A stretch of DNA of 14,263 nt from Nocardioides sp. Lineage in GTDB: Bacteria > Actinomycetota > Actinomycetes > Propionibacteriales > Nocardioidaceae. The stretch spans positions 1 through 14,263 of the forward strand of contig DOWL01000243.1 in assembly GCA_003519585.1 (NCBI GenBank), given 5' to 3'. The notes under the pieces are model-generated. The model was not told where the DNA came from and did no database searches. It saw nothing but the letters and a program-made list of their open reading frames with translations. Positions 5,922-12,764 of this stretch are shown in pieces. The stretch's first letter is position 1, and every line of letters starts with the position of its first letter. The position numbers and the translations under genes are program-made.

Positions 5922-5977
5922 GTTTCCCCCCAGAAACAGCCTGTCCCCATGACAGCCCCCGAACGCACTGTATTCAT

Positions 5978-5996
5978 ATCGACAAATTCGGTCGAT
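5978..5996. promoter_or_regulatory. AT-rich promoter region with inverted repeat upstream of the Ig-like gene
   Basis: ATCGAC (5978-5983) and GTCGAT (5991-5996) form a perfect 6-bp inverted repeat around AAATTCG. It lies in a patch unusually AT-rich for this DNA (about 5968-5990). On the minus strand the sequence GAATACAGTGCG just downstream offers a TACAGT -10 candidate. The repeat would then overlap the -35 region, a typical operator position. No protein can be assigned to it. Confidence 0.35.
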
Positions 5997-6029
5997 GCCT
6001 GTGTCTCAACTGGTGTAGACGGGTTGGGG

Positions 6030-6413
6030 TCAACTCACCAGGTCTCGGGGGACGTCGAGCCGGGGGATCCCGCCCAGGCCGCGCTTGTAGTGCACGTGAC
6101 CGGCGTACCGGTCGAGGGTCAGATACAGCGCCTGGTGCGCGGTCCACGGCAGTGGCTCGGCGCCGACGTACCAGCTCTCCCCGAAGGCGATCCACACCGG
6201 CACCCACGAGGCTGCGTCGTCCCACTCGCCGCGCCGCGCGGTGAGCAAGCGGCGGCGGATCTGGAACGCCGTCCGCGGTCCGTCGGTGCAGATCGGCGCC
6301 GTGGCGACCGGCCACAGCTGGAGGTCCTGGGTCATCAGGTGGACCTCGAGGTCGCGCAGCACGGCCGGATCGACCAGGACGGTCGCGGCGTTCACGTGCG
6401 GCACGCGCTGCAT
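6030..6413 (-). CDS. Hypothetical protein, unrecognised (127 aa)
   Basis: The frame from ATG 6413 encodes MQRVPHVNAATVLVDPAVLR, then EVHLMTQDLQLWPVATAP, TAFQIRRRLLTARRGEWDD, WVPVWIAFGESWYVGAEPLP and LYLTLDRYAGHVHYKRGLGG. It is rich in Trp and Tyr, with alternating strands and helices, and lacks a signal peptide, so it is probably a small soluble cytoplasmic domain. I do not recognise the family. AAAGGCG about 12 nt before ATG 6413 could be the ribosome site. The same frame stays open to 7121, but that extension is the antisense of the glycoside hydrolase gene. It is divergent from the GH44 gene across only 72 bp and lies 108 bp upstream of the Ig-like gene on the same strand. Confidence 0.65.
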   Translation of the reverse strand: MQRVPHVNAATVLVDPAVLRDLEVHLMTQDLQLWPVATAPICTDGPRTAFQIRRRLLTARRGEWDDAASWVPVWIAFGESWYVGAEPLPWTAHQALYLTLDRYAGHVHYKRGLGGIPRLDVPRDLVS

Positions 6414-6485
6414 GTCGGAACGTTCGCCTTTCGCGTACGCCGACGTCAAGGGTCCCTCCCACGACAGAGGTGCGAGGATCGCTCC

Positions 6486-8108
6486 GTGCCGAGGTGGATG
6501 CTGGTCGTGGCGGTCTTCCTGGCGACGGCGCTCGCGGTCTCGGCGGCGCCCGATCCGGCGGCCGCCGAGCCGGCGTCCCGGCTGACCGTCGACCTGAAGA
6601 AGGGCCGACACCGGATCTCGCCGCTGATCTACGGCGTCAACTTCGCCGAGCCCCGGTTCGCGCGCGCCGTCGACCTGTCCGTCAACCGGTGGGGCGGCAA
6701 CGCGACCGAGACCTACAACTGGCAGGTGCGCGGCTCCAACCGCGGCCAGGACTGGTACTTCACCAACTTCGCGGACTGCTGGAGCGCGGCGTTCGACTAC
6801 TGCAAGCGCGGCCAGGATTACAGCGCCGCCGACGCGCAGGTGCAGCAGGACCGATCCACGGGGACCGCCACCCTGCTCACCCTGCCGCTCATGGGTTGGG
6901 TGGCGAACGGCGTGTCGTACTCCGGCGACCATCCATGCAGCTATCCCGCGGCGGCCAACCCGCAGGACGACCACGACCCGTACCACGCGTCCTGTGGCAA
7001 CGGCCGCCGCAACGGGCAGTGGCTGACCGCCGATCCGACCCGCGCCGGGGCCGCGGTCGGGCCGGCGTTCTCGGCGGAGTGGATCCGGTCGCTCACGCAG
7101 CGGTACGGCGACGCGCGGCACGGCGGCGTCTCGATCTACTCACTCGGCAACGAGCCGGCACTGTGGGACGACACCCATCACGACTTCCACCCCCAGCCCA
7201 CCACCTACGACGAGCTCTGGACCAAGTCCCGCGACCTCGCGCAGGCCGTCAAGGACACCGATCCCGGCGCGGCCACGCTGGGCCCCGCCGAGTGGGGCTG
7301 GCCCAACTACTTCTGCTCCGCCGCCGACCACGTCCAGCAGGGCTGCTCGGCGAGCTCGCCCGACCGTGCCGCCCATGGCGGGACGGAGTTGGCGGCGTGG
7401 TACCTGCGGCAGTTCGCCGCCCAGGAGCAGCAGACCGGTCGACGACTCCTGGACTACTTCGACCTGCACTACTACCCGCAGGGCAGCTACTCCCCCGCGA
7501 CCGAGGTCACCCGGTCGCTCTATGACACCGGCTATACCGACCCATCGTGGATCGGTGCGCGGATCGGGCTGATCCCGCGGATGCGGGCGTGGGTGCGCGA
7601 CAACTACCCCGGCACCAGGCTCGGCATCAGCGAGTACAACCTCAGCTTGGGAGTCACCGCCGACCGACGGCTGCACAACGTCATCCAGGCCGACACGCTG
7701 GGCATCTTCGGCCGCGAGGGGATCGACCTGGCGACGTTCTGGCCCGATCGCGGCTCGCCGGTCCCCGCCGCGGCGTTCCGGATGTTCCGCAACTACGACG
7801 GGAAGCACCACGGCTTCGGCGACCGCGGCGTCTCCGCACGCAGCACCGACCAGCGCCGTACCTCGGTCTTCGCCGCACGCGTCGGACGGCACGGCCCGCT
7901 CACGATCATGGTGGTCAACAAGGCGAGCACCTCGACGCGGACGGCGATCCGGCTCCGGCACGCGCGCACCGGCCCGAAGGCCAAGGGTTTCCGCTACACC
8001 GGCGGTGGGATCCACCGGCTCGGCGCCGTCCGAGTCCGTCAGCACCGGATCGCGCTCACCCTGCCCGCCAACTCGATCACGCTGCTCCGGGTGCCGCTGC
8101 GGTCCTGA
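6486..8108 (+). CDS. Secreted glycoside hydrolase, family 44 type (endo-beta-glucanase/xyloglucanase-like)
   Basis: From GTG 6486 (GAGG eight bases upstream) the product is 540 aa. Residues 1-30, MPRWMLVVAVFLATALAVSA then APDPAAAEPA, are a signal peptide. The catalytic domain shows GH44 landmarks in order: SPLIYGVNFA (45-54), NRWGGNATETYNW (67-79), SNRGQDWYFTN (84-94), SIYSLGNEPALW (216-227) with acid/base Glu223, FDLHYYPQGSY (325-335) and LGISEYNLS (379-387) with nucleophile Glu383. A C-terminal beta region (about 450-540) fits the beta-sandwich that follows the TIM barrel in this family. There is no carbohydrate-binding module or anchor, so the enzyme is probably released to cleave cellulose- or xyloglucan-like beta-1,4-glucans; exact substrate is inferred. 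The frame extends upstream to 5739, but that part is antisense to other genes. Confidence 0.87.
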   Translation: MPRWMLVVAVFLATALAVSAAPDPAAAEPASRLTVDLKKGRHRISPLIYGVNFAEPRFARAVDLSVNRWGGNATETYNWQVRGSNRGQDWYFTNFADCWSAAFDYCKRGQDYSAADAQVQQDRSTGTATLLTLPLMGWVANGVSYSGDHPCSYPAAANPQDDHDPYHASCGNGRRNGQWLTADPTRAGAAVGPAFSAEWIRSLTQRYGDARHGGVSIYSLGNEPALWDDTHHDFHPQPTTYDELWTKSRDLAQAVKDTDPGAATLGPAEWGWPNYFCSAADHVQQGCSASSPDRAAHGGTELAAWYLRQFAAQEQQTGRRLLDYFDLHYYPQGSYSPATEVTRSLYDTGYTDPSWIGARIGLIPRMRAWVRDNYPGTRLGISEYNLSLGVTADRRLHNVIQADTLGIFGREGIDLATFWPDRGSPVPAAAFRMFRNYDGKHHGFGDRGVSARSTDQRRTSVFAARVGRHGPLTIMVVNKASTSTRTAIRLRHARTGPKAKGFRYTGGGIHRLGAVRVRQHRIALTLPANSITLLRVPLRS

Positions 8109-8115
8109 CCGCACC

Positions 8116-8160
8116 TGGCCCGTTCGGGCCATGTCCCCAGCGTTCGGCCATTCTCCCCGC
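8116..8160. terminator. Hairpin and 20-bp imperfect tandem repeat after the GH44 gene
   Basis: TGGCCCG-TT-CGGGCCA (8116-8131) is a perfect 7-bp inverted repeat starting 7 bp after the GH44 stop codon. It is a good stem-loop candidate for termination or mRNA 3' protection, but no T-run follows. The stretch 8121-8140 is also imperfectly repeated at 8141-8160 (CGTTCGGGCCATGTCCCC against CGTTCGGCCATTCTCCCC). Confidence 0.45.
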
Positions 8161-8221
8161 ACGGCCCTCGCGAGCCTGCCACTCTGGTGCTCCGAAAGGG
8201 CGCGACTCGGGAGAGGTGCGT

Positions 8222-8428
8222 ATGAAGCTGATCATCGGACTCGCGGTGGTGGTGGCCTGGCTCGTGGTCGGGTCCGTGGCCGCCGCGCAGCGCGGCTACT
8301 TCGACGAGGACCGCGCGGTCGGCTGCAACTTCGCCGCCACGGCCGGCCTGACGGTCCTGGCCGGGCCGGTCAACTACCTGGGTGTCGACCCCCGGATCTC
8401 CTGCAAAGGCCCGCATCCCTCCGCCTGA
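8222..8428 (+). CDS. Small membrane or exported protein (68 aa)
   Basis: GGGAGAGG a few bases upstream of ATG 8222 is a strong ribosome site. The product begins MKLIIGLAVVVAWLVVGSVA (one hydrophobic helix or uncleaved signal anchor), then AAQRGYFDEDRAVGCN, FAATAGLTVLAGPVNYLGV and DPRISCKGPHPSA. The QRGYF box, the two cysteines (VGCN and ISCK) and the second, weaker hydrophobic segment TAGLTVLAGPVNYLG resemble small uncharacterised membrane proteins I recall from other actinobacteria. The two cysteines could form a disulfide outside the membrane. It lies 113 bp after the GH44 gene on the same strand and may have its own promoter. Confidence 0.8.
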   Translation: MKLIIGLAVVVAWLVVGSVAAAQRGYFDEDRAVGCNFAATAGLTVLAGPVNYLGVDPRISCKGPHPSA

Positions 8429-8458
8429 GCCTCGCTCGGCGTCCCACCCCAGGCTGGT

Positions 8459-8481
8459 CCAGACGTCCGGACCGTCTCTGG
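8459..8481. terminator. Candidate bidirectional stem-loop between convergent genes
   Basis: CCAGACG-TCCGGA-CCGTCTCTGG (8459-8481) forms a stem with a small bulge in the gap between the rightward gene ending at 8428 and the leftward gene ending at 8489. Either strand can fold. There is no T-run, so intrinsic termination is only suggested by position and pairing. Confidence 0.35.
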
Positions 8482-8488
8482 CGCTCGG

Positions 8489-9820
8489 TCAGTTGTCCGC
8501 GGCCGTCGTGACCGAGTCCATGTAGTCCTTGATCGTCGGCACCGCGGTCAATCGGTCGCGGAAGAAGTTGTTGATCAGGTTGACCACCTGCGTCTTGGCG
8601 GACTCGATGTCGGCCGCTCCCTCGGCCGCGACCTCCCCGCCGTCCGCCACCTCCTCGAGCGCCGTACGCAGCTTGAGCAGGGCGGCGACGAGTTCGGTCT
8701 CCTGGACGCCGTCCAGCGCCCGTACGACGGTGAGCACCAGTTCGTCGGTCTGGGCCCGCACGGTCTCCACGGGGATGGTCGAGCCGGGCGCCGCGGCGTT
8801 CTCGAGCGTCCCGATCAGCGACCAGACCTGGTAGAGCATCGTGGTCGGCTCGTCGAACAGCTCCCGGACGTACGCCGCGTCGAGGTGCCGGCCGGTGAGC
8901 CGGAAGACGTTGTACATCCGCTTCGCGGCCTTGCCGTAGTTGGCATGCCCGGCGTCGAGGTACTTGCGGACCTCACCCTCCAGCTGGTCGATGTACTCGT
9001 CGAGCGCATTGCCCGAGACGTGCTGGACCACCTTGGTGAAGGTCGGCAGCTGCCCGGCGTCGAGGTAGACCTCCTGGAAGTACGCGTCGAGGTAGCCGTC
9101 CAACGGGACGATCGCGCCGTCCGGCGCCTCCCAGGTCACGTCGATGACGTTGCTCGCGTTGGTGAGCCGCTGGTGCTCGGCGTCGACGACGACCCAGTCG
9201 AGCTTGCACCAGCCCGGCTCGGTCGCGAGTTCGTCCCACGACAGCGACCTCGCCGCACCGTCGACCTCGACGGTCATCGCCCCGGCCTTGATCTCGTCGA
9301 GGCGCCAGGAGATCGGCGCGCCCTGCTTCTGGGGCTCACCGTCGCGGACACAGTCGAAGGGGAACGAGCTCCACTTCGCCTCGATGAACTGATAGGTCGG
9401 GCCGCTCTCCCAGCCGATCGCCTTGTCGCGCATCAGGCCGGCCAGGATCGCGCACGCCTCGTCCCGGCTCCCGGCCTTGATGTTGAGCCGCTGGAAGAAG
9501 TCGGCATCGCCCGGATGGGTCTGGATCTTGGACTGCGCCGCCGAGCCGGACAGCGCCAGGGCGCTCTCGGCGACGCCCTCGGGGCCGGTCACCTCGACGA
9601 CCTCACCGATCCGGCGGAACCGGGCCAGGTCGCGTGCGCTGAAGTCGAGCATGCTCACCCGGTGGCCGAAGACCCCGTCCTGCTCGTCGATGACGATGTC
9701 GGCGGTCTCGACGCCGTCCTCCCGGGTCATCGCGGCGAGCCACCGCTCGGTGTCGGCGGCGTCGAGCTCGATGCCCAGCCGCTGCGCGGACTCCACCAGA
9801 CGTGCGACGTCGTCGCTCAT
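8489..9820 (-). CDS. Putative polymerase-beta-fold nucleotidyltransferase, uncharacterised (443 aa)
   Basis: From ATG 9820 the product has no signal peptide or membrane span. Residues 89-111 read ALSGSAAQSKIQTHPGDADF, which fits the polymerase-beta superfamily signature hG[GS]x(9-13)Dh[DE]h, with Gly92-Ser93 and Asp105/Asp107 as candidate metal ligands. The third carboxylate could be Glu147 (QFIEAKW), Asp156 (FPFDCV) or Asp208 (KLDWVVVD). The C-terminal half is largely helical (KYLDAGHANYGKAAKRMYNV and downstream), as in many nucleotidyltransferases that pair the catalytic fold with helical substrate-binding domains. Its start overlaps the stop of the DEDDh exonuclease gene by 4 bp (ATGA), implying coupled synthesis. 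I do not recognise a named family. Addition of nucleotides to RNA, a small molecule or a protein are all possible; an inactive relative is also possible. Confidence 0.6.
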   Translation of the reverse strand: MSDDVARLVESAQRLGIELDAADTERWLAAMTREDGVETADIVIDEQDGVFGHRVSMLDFSARDLARFRRIGEVVEVTGPEGVAESALALSGSAAQSKIQTHPGDADFFQRLNIKAGSRDEACAILAGLMRDKAIGWESGPTYQFIEAKWSSFPFDCVRDGEPQKQGAPISWRLDEIKAGAMTVEVDGAARSLSWDELATEPGWCKLDWVVVDAEHQRLTNASNVIDVTWEAPDGAIVPLDGYLDAYFQEVYLDAGQLPTFTKVVQHVSGNALDEYIDQLEGEVRKYLDAGHANYGKAAKRMYNVFRLTGRHLDAAYVRELFDEPTTMLYQVWSLIGTLENAAAPGSTIPVETVRAQTDELVLTVVRALDGVQETELVAALLKLRTALEEVADGGEVAAEGAADIESAKTQVVNLINNFFRDRLTAVPTIKDYMDSVTTAADN

Positions 9821-10416
9821 GAATCGTCGTCCTCTCGGTTCGTACGGCGGTGCACGGGTTCGGCGTAGAGCGCCCGGAACAGTGCGGCCTGGTCCTGCGC
9901 GTCGGAGAGAGCGTGGTGCGCGAGCGGGCGTCCTGACAAGTACTCCGGGCCGAGGACGCTCATGCTGGTGCCGGCCCAGGTGCTGCCCAGCCGTCCCATC
10001 GCGAACGACTTGATGTCGAGCGCGGTGTAGCCGAACGGGTTACGGCCGACGTACCGCTCGAAGTAGTCGGCGACGAACATCCAGTCGAACGCGGCGTTGA
10101 AGCCGACGAACACCGCACGATGCCCCTCGGGCAGCACGTCGAGGACCCAGTCGGCGAACCGCTGCATCGCCTCCGCGGGCGGCTCGCCCATCGTCTCGAG
10201 GATGTCGAGCGAGAGCTTGCTGACCTCCAACGCCTCCTGGGTGGTCCGCTTGGCCTCGGGCTTGAGCTCGACGTAGAACGTGGTCTCCGGGTCGTCGACC
10301 AAACAGGCACCGATGGAGAGGAGTGCGTAGTCCGCTGGGGTCGCACCACCGGTCTCGACGTCGACGGAGATGAAGCACTCCGCGAGGTCACGGTCCTGTC
10401 CCTTGCCGCGGCTCAT
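9817..10416 (-). CDS. DEDDh 3'-5' exonuclease (RNase T / DNA polymerase III epsilon-like)
   Basis: The 199-aa product from ATG 10416 contains all exonuclease motifs: ExoI SVDVETGG (Asp19, Glu21), ExoII VGFNAAFDWMFV (Asp111), and ExoIII HHALSDAQDQA (His167, Asp172, spaced H-x4-D as in the DEDDh class). It is a stand-alone nuclease domain without BRCT, UvrC-like or polymerase extensions. RNA (RNase T/oligoribonuclease-like) or DNA could be the substrate; sequence alone does not decide. GGGA about 14 bases upstream is a fair ribosome site. The frame remains open far upstream but that is antisense to the membrane protein. The stop overlaps the start of the downstream putative nucleotidyltransferase (ATGA), so the two are probably made together. 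It diverges from the 10501 gene over an 84-bp gap. Confidence 0.88.
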   Translation of the reverse strand: MSRGKGQDRDLAECFISVDVETGGATPADYALLSIGACLVDDPETTFYVELKPEAKRTTQEALEVSKLSLDILETMGEPPAEAMQRFADWVLDVLPEGHRAVFVGFNAAFDWMFVADYFERYVGRNPFGYTALDIKSFAMGRLGSTWAGTSMSVLGPEYLSGRPLAHHALSDAQDQAALFRALYAEPVHRRTNREDDDS

Positions 10417-10500
10417 GTCGGCGAGCGTCCCACATGAGTACCCGGGCTCAGGACGGCTGAGCAGGTCGCCGCTGCCGTGGGCCGCCCCGGAGACGGCGCA

Positions 10501-12735
10501 ATGGGCGGCATGACCGAGCGCCCCGACGCATGTCCCCGCTGCGGCTACCTCCTCCACCAGCCGCCACCGCTGCCCACCCCCACCCCATATGCCAACCCGT
10601 ACGCCACGCCGTACCCCGCGCCTCCCGAGCGCCCGCCCGCTCGTCGCGGTATCACTGCCGCCTCGGTCCCGAGGATCCTGCTGGCGCTGGGTGCGCTCTG
10701 CGTCCTGGTCGCCGCGGTCATCTTCCTGGCCGTGGCGTGGTCGTCCCTCGGTGTGGGAGGCCGGACGACGGTCCTCGTCACCCTCACCTGTGTCACGGCC
10801 CTCGGTGGTCAACTCCTTGCCCGCCGCGGGCTCGCACTCGCGGCGGACGCCTTCACGATCGTCGCCCTCGGTCTGGTCACCCTCGACCTGTACGGCGCCC
10901 GCCAGGCCGGCTGGCTGGGGAGCCCGGACGTCGGTCAGTTCCTCGCCGTCGTCGGCGGCGCCCTGCTCGTGGCCTCTCTCGGGCTCAACCTCCCCGCCCG
11001 GCGGCTCGTCTCGCCCCAGATCGTCGCTCCGCTCGGCCTCGGTCTGGCAGCGCTCGGCGCCGCGGTGACCACCGACTCCGGCCTCGGGGCCCTCCAAGTG
11101 GTCGCCGGCGCCGCGGTGCTCGCGTTCACCGCCCTGGTCGTGCTCGGTCGCCGGCTGTCGACCCTGGTGCTGCCGTGGACCGCGGCCGCCGGCGGGCTGC
11201 TGGCCCTCGGCGCCCTCACCACGCTCGCGGTAGGCGACGCGCTGGCCCACCCGACGTGGCGCGGACTCTGGGTCGAGGGCCACGGGCTCGGCGCCCTCGC
11301 GGTGGCCGCACTGGTCCTACTGCCCTGGGCCGTGGTGGCTGGCGCCGACCACACCGGCGACGTGCGTCAGGTCGTCTGCGCCGGTTCCGCATCAATGCTC
11401 ACCTGGGTCGTCGCCGTGCCGGTGCTGGACGAGGGTCTCACCGCGGTCACGCTCGCGGCTGCGGTCGCCGTGGTCTGGTGGTCGCTGGTCACGGCCGTAG
11501 CGCCCGCGCGCTGGCCTGTCGTACCCGTGGTCCCCCTGGTCGCCTCGCTGCTGGTTCTCCTGCCCGCGCCGGCCGCCCTGGCCGTGCAGGCGGTCTCGAA
11601 CCTGTTCTCGGTCGCACCACCCTTCAGCGCCGACGCGTCGGTCCGGCTCGACCCGGTGGCCCCCTATGCCGAGGAGTGGCTGCTGCCGCTCGGTGTCGCG
11701 GTCGGAGGGCTTGCGGCGGCAGCGATCCTGCGTAGAGGCGGATGGCCACGCCCCACCGTCGCCCGCGCTACCGCCGCCACCGTCTCGGCGCTGACCGTGC
11801 TCCTGACCGCCGCGCTGTTCGCGGTGCCGCTGTGGCTGTTCGTCGCCGTCCTCGGGCCGCTCGGCTTGGCGATCGCGACGCCGAGCGCGGTGCTCACCCT
11901 CCTCGTGCTGGCCGAGATCGTCGCGATCGCGGCCGCACTGCTCCGGTTCCGCTCCGCCGCACTCGTGCTCCCGCTCGCGCTCGCCGGGTTCCTCTGGACC
12001 GGCGGACACCTGCTCGACCTGCGCCTCGACGTGACCTCGCTGGTGACCCTCGGGGTCCTCGGCCTGCTCGCGATCGCCGTGCCCCGGATCGAGCTGGAGC
12101 TCGCCGCGACCGTCGCGATCGCGGCGTCCTCGGCGGTCGGCATCACCGCCTCCCCCGACCTTTCGGTGGCCCTGGCCATCCAGCTCACGCTAGCCGGCGC
12201 CCTGGTGACGGTCACCGCGATCGTGCACCGTGATCATCGGCCGCTCGCCTGGGTGGGCGGACTGCTGCTGGCCGCCGCCACCTGGGTGCGGTTGTACGAC
12301 ATGGGCGTGCAGGCCCCGGAGGCGTACACGCTGCCCACCGCGGTCGCGCTGGTCACGGTCGGCGGGTGGCGGCTGCTCGTGGACCCCGATGCGGACACGC
12401 GGACCACCCTGCTGCCGGGGCTGGCGCTGGCGACGGTCCCGTCGCTGCTCTGGGTGCTCGCCGAGCCCGTCTCGATCCGCGCCGCGCTGCTGGGGCTGGG
12501 CTGCCTGGTGCTCGTGCTCTACGGCGTCGCGCTCCGCTGGTCGGCTCCGGTGGTCGTGGGCGGGCTGGTGGGCGGAGCGGTCGTGTTGCGCGAACTCGGC
12601 CCCTACCTCGCGGTCTGGCCGCAATGGGTGCTCATCGGCATCGCCGGCACGATGCTCCTCGGCGTGGGGATCACCTGGGAGGCACGGTTGCGCGACCTGC
12701 GCCGGACCGCGGTCTACCTCGGCCGGCTGCGCTGA
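10501..12735 (+). CDS. Large multi-span membrane protein, SCO7613-type, with N-terminal zinc-knuckle motif
   Basis: From ATG 10501 (GGAG eight bases upstream) the product is 744 aa; ATG 10510 is a close alternative. The N-terminus has a single CPRCGYLL knuckle (half of a usual two-knuckle zinc ribbon), then a Pro/Tyr-rich linker (PTPTPYANPYATPYPAPPER). From about residue 55 the protein is a near-continuous series of hydrophobic helices, probably 18 or more, such as ILLALGALCVLVAAVIFLAV, with Leu/Ala/Val-rich composition. Arg-rich short loops occur between them. The last residues (RLRDLRRTAVYLGRLR) form a basic cytoplasmic tail. The layout matches actinobacterial SCO7613 C-terminal-domain membrane proteins of unknown function. 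No transporter or enzyme motif is visible. Confidence 0.75.
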   Translation: MGGMTERPDACPRCGYLLHQPPPLPTPTPYANPYATPYPAPPERPPARRGITAASVPRILLALGALCVLVAAVIFLAVAWSSLGVGGRTTVLVTLTCVTALGGQLLARRGLALAADAFTIVALGLVTLDLYGARQAGWLGSPDVGQFLAVVGGALLVASLGLNLPARRLVSPQIVAPLGLGLAALGAAVTTDSGLGALQVVAGAAVLAFTALVVLGRRLSTLVLPWTAAAGGLLALGALTTLAVGDALAHPTWRGLWVEGHGLGALAVAALVLLPWAVVAGADHTGDVRQVVCAGSASMLTWVVAVPVLDEGLTAVTLAAAVAVVWWSLVTAVAPARWPVVPVVPLVASLLVLLPAPAALAVQAVSNLFSVAPPFSADASVRLDPVAPYAEEWLLPLGVAVGGLAAAAILRRGGWPRPTVARATAATVSALTVLLTAALFAVPLWLFVAVLGPLGLAIATPSAVLTLLVLAEIVAIAAALLRFRSAALVLPLALAGFLWTGGHLLDLRLDVTSLVTLGVLGLLAIAVPRIELELAATVAIAASSAVGITASPDLSVALAIQLTLAGALVTVTAIVHRDHRPLAWVGGLLLAAATWVRLYDMGVQAPEAYTLPTAVALVTVGGWRLLVDPDADTRTTLLPGLALATVPSLLWVLAEPVSIRAALLGLGCLVLVLYGVALRWSAPVVVGGLVGGAVVLRELGPYLAVWPQWVLIGIAGTMLLGVGITWEARLRDLRRTAVYLGRLR

Positions 12736-12764
12736 CCTGTGAGTCCGGCTGAGACCATCTGGGG

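Noticed and set aside
6421..6449. TTGACG -35 box for the 127-aa gene
   Set aside because: The hexamer is present on the minus strand, but no acceptable -10 sequence follows at 16-19 bp.
5739..6485. Extension of the GH44 frame to give a 789-aa protein
   Set aside because: It runs antisense through the start of the Ig-like gene and the 127-aa gene and would bury the signal peptide; a GAGG ribosome site precedes GTG 6486.
6414..7121. 363-aa version of the 127-aa leftward gene
   Set aside because: The extension is the reverse of the GH44 coding sequence and has the composition of a shadow frame in GC-rich DNA.
10417..11283. 488-aa version of the leftward exonuclease gene
   Set aside because: The extra residues are Glu/Gly/Arg-rich antisense of the membrane protein; the DEDDh domain starts shortly after MSRGKGQ.
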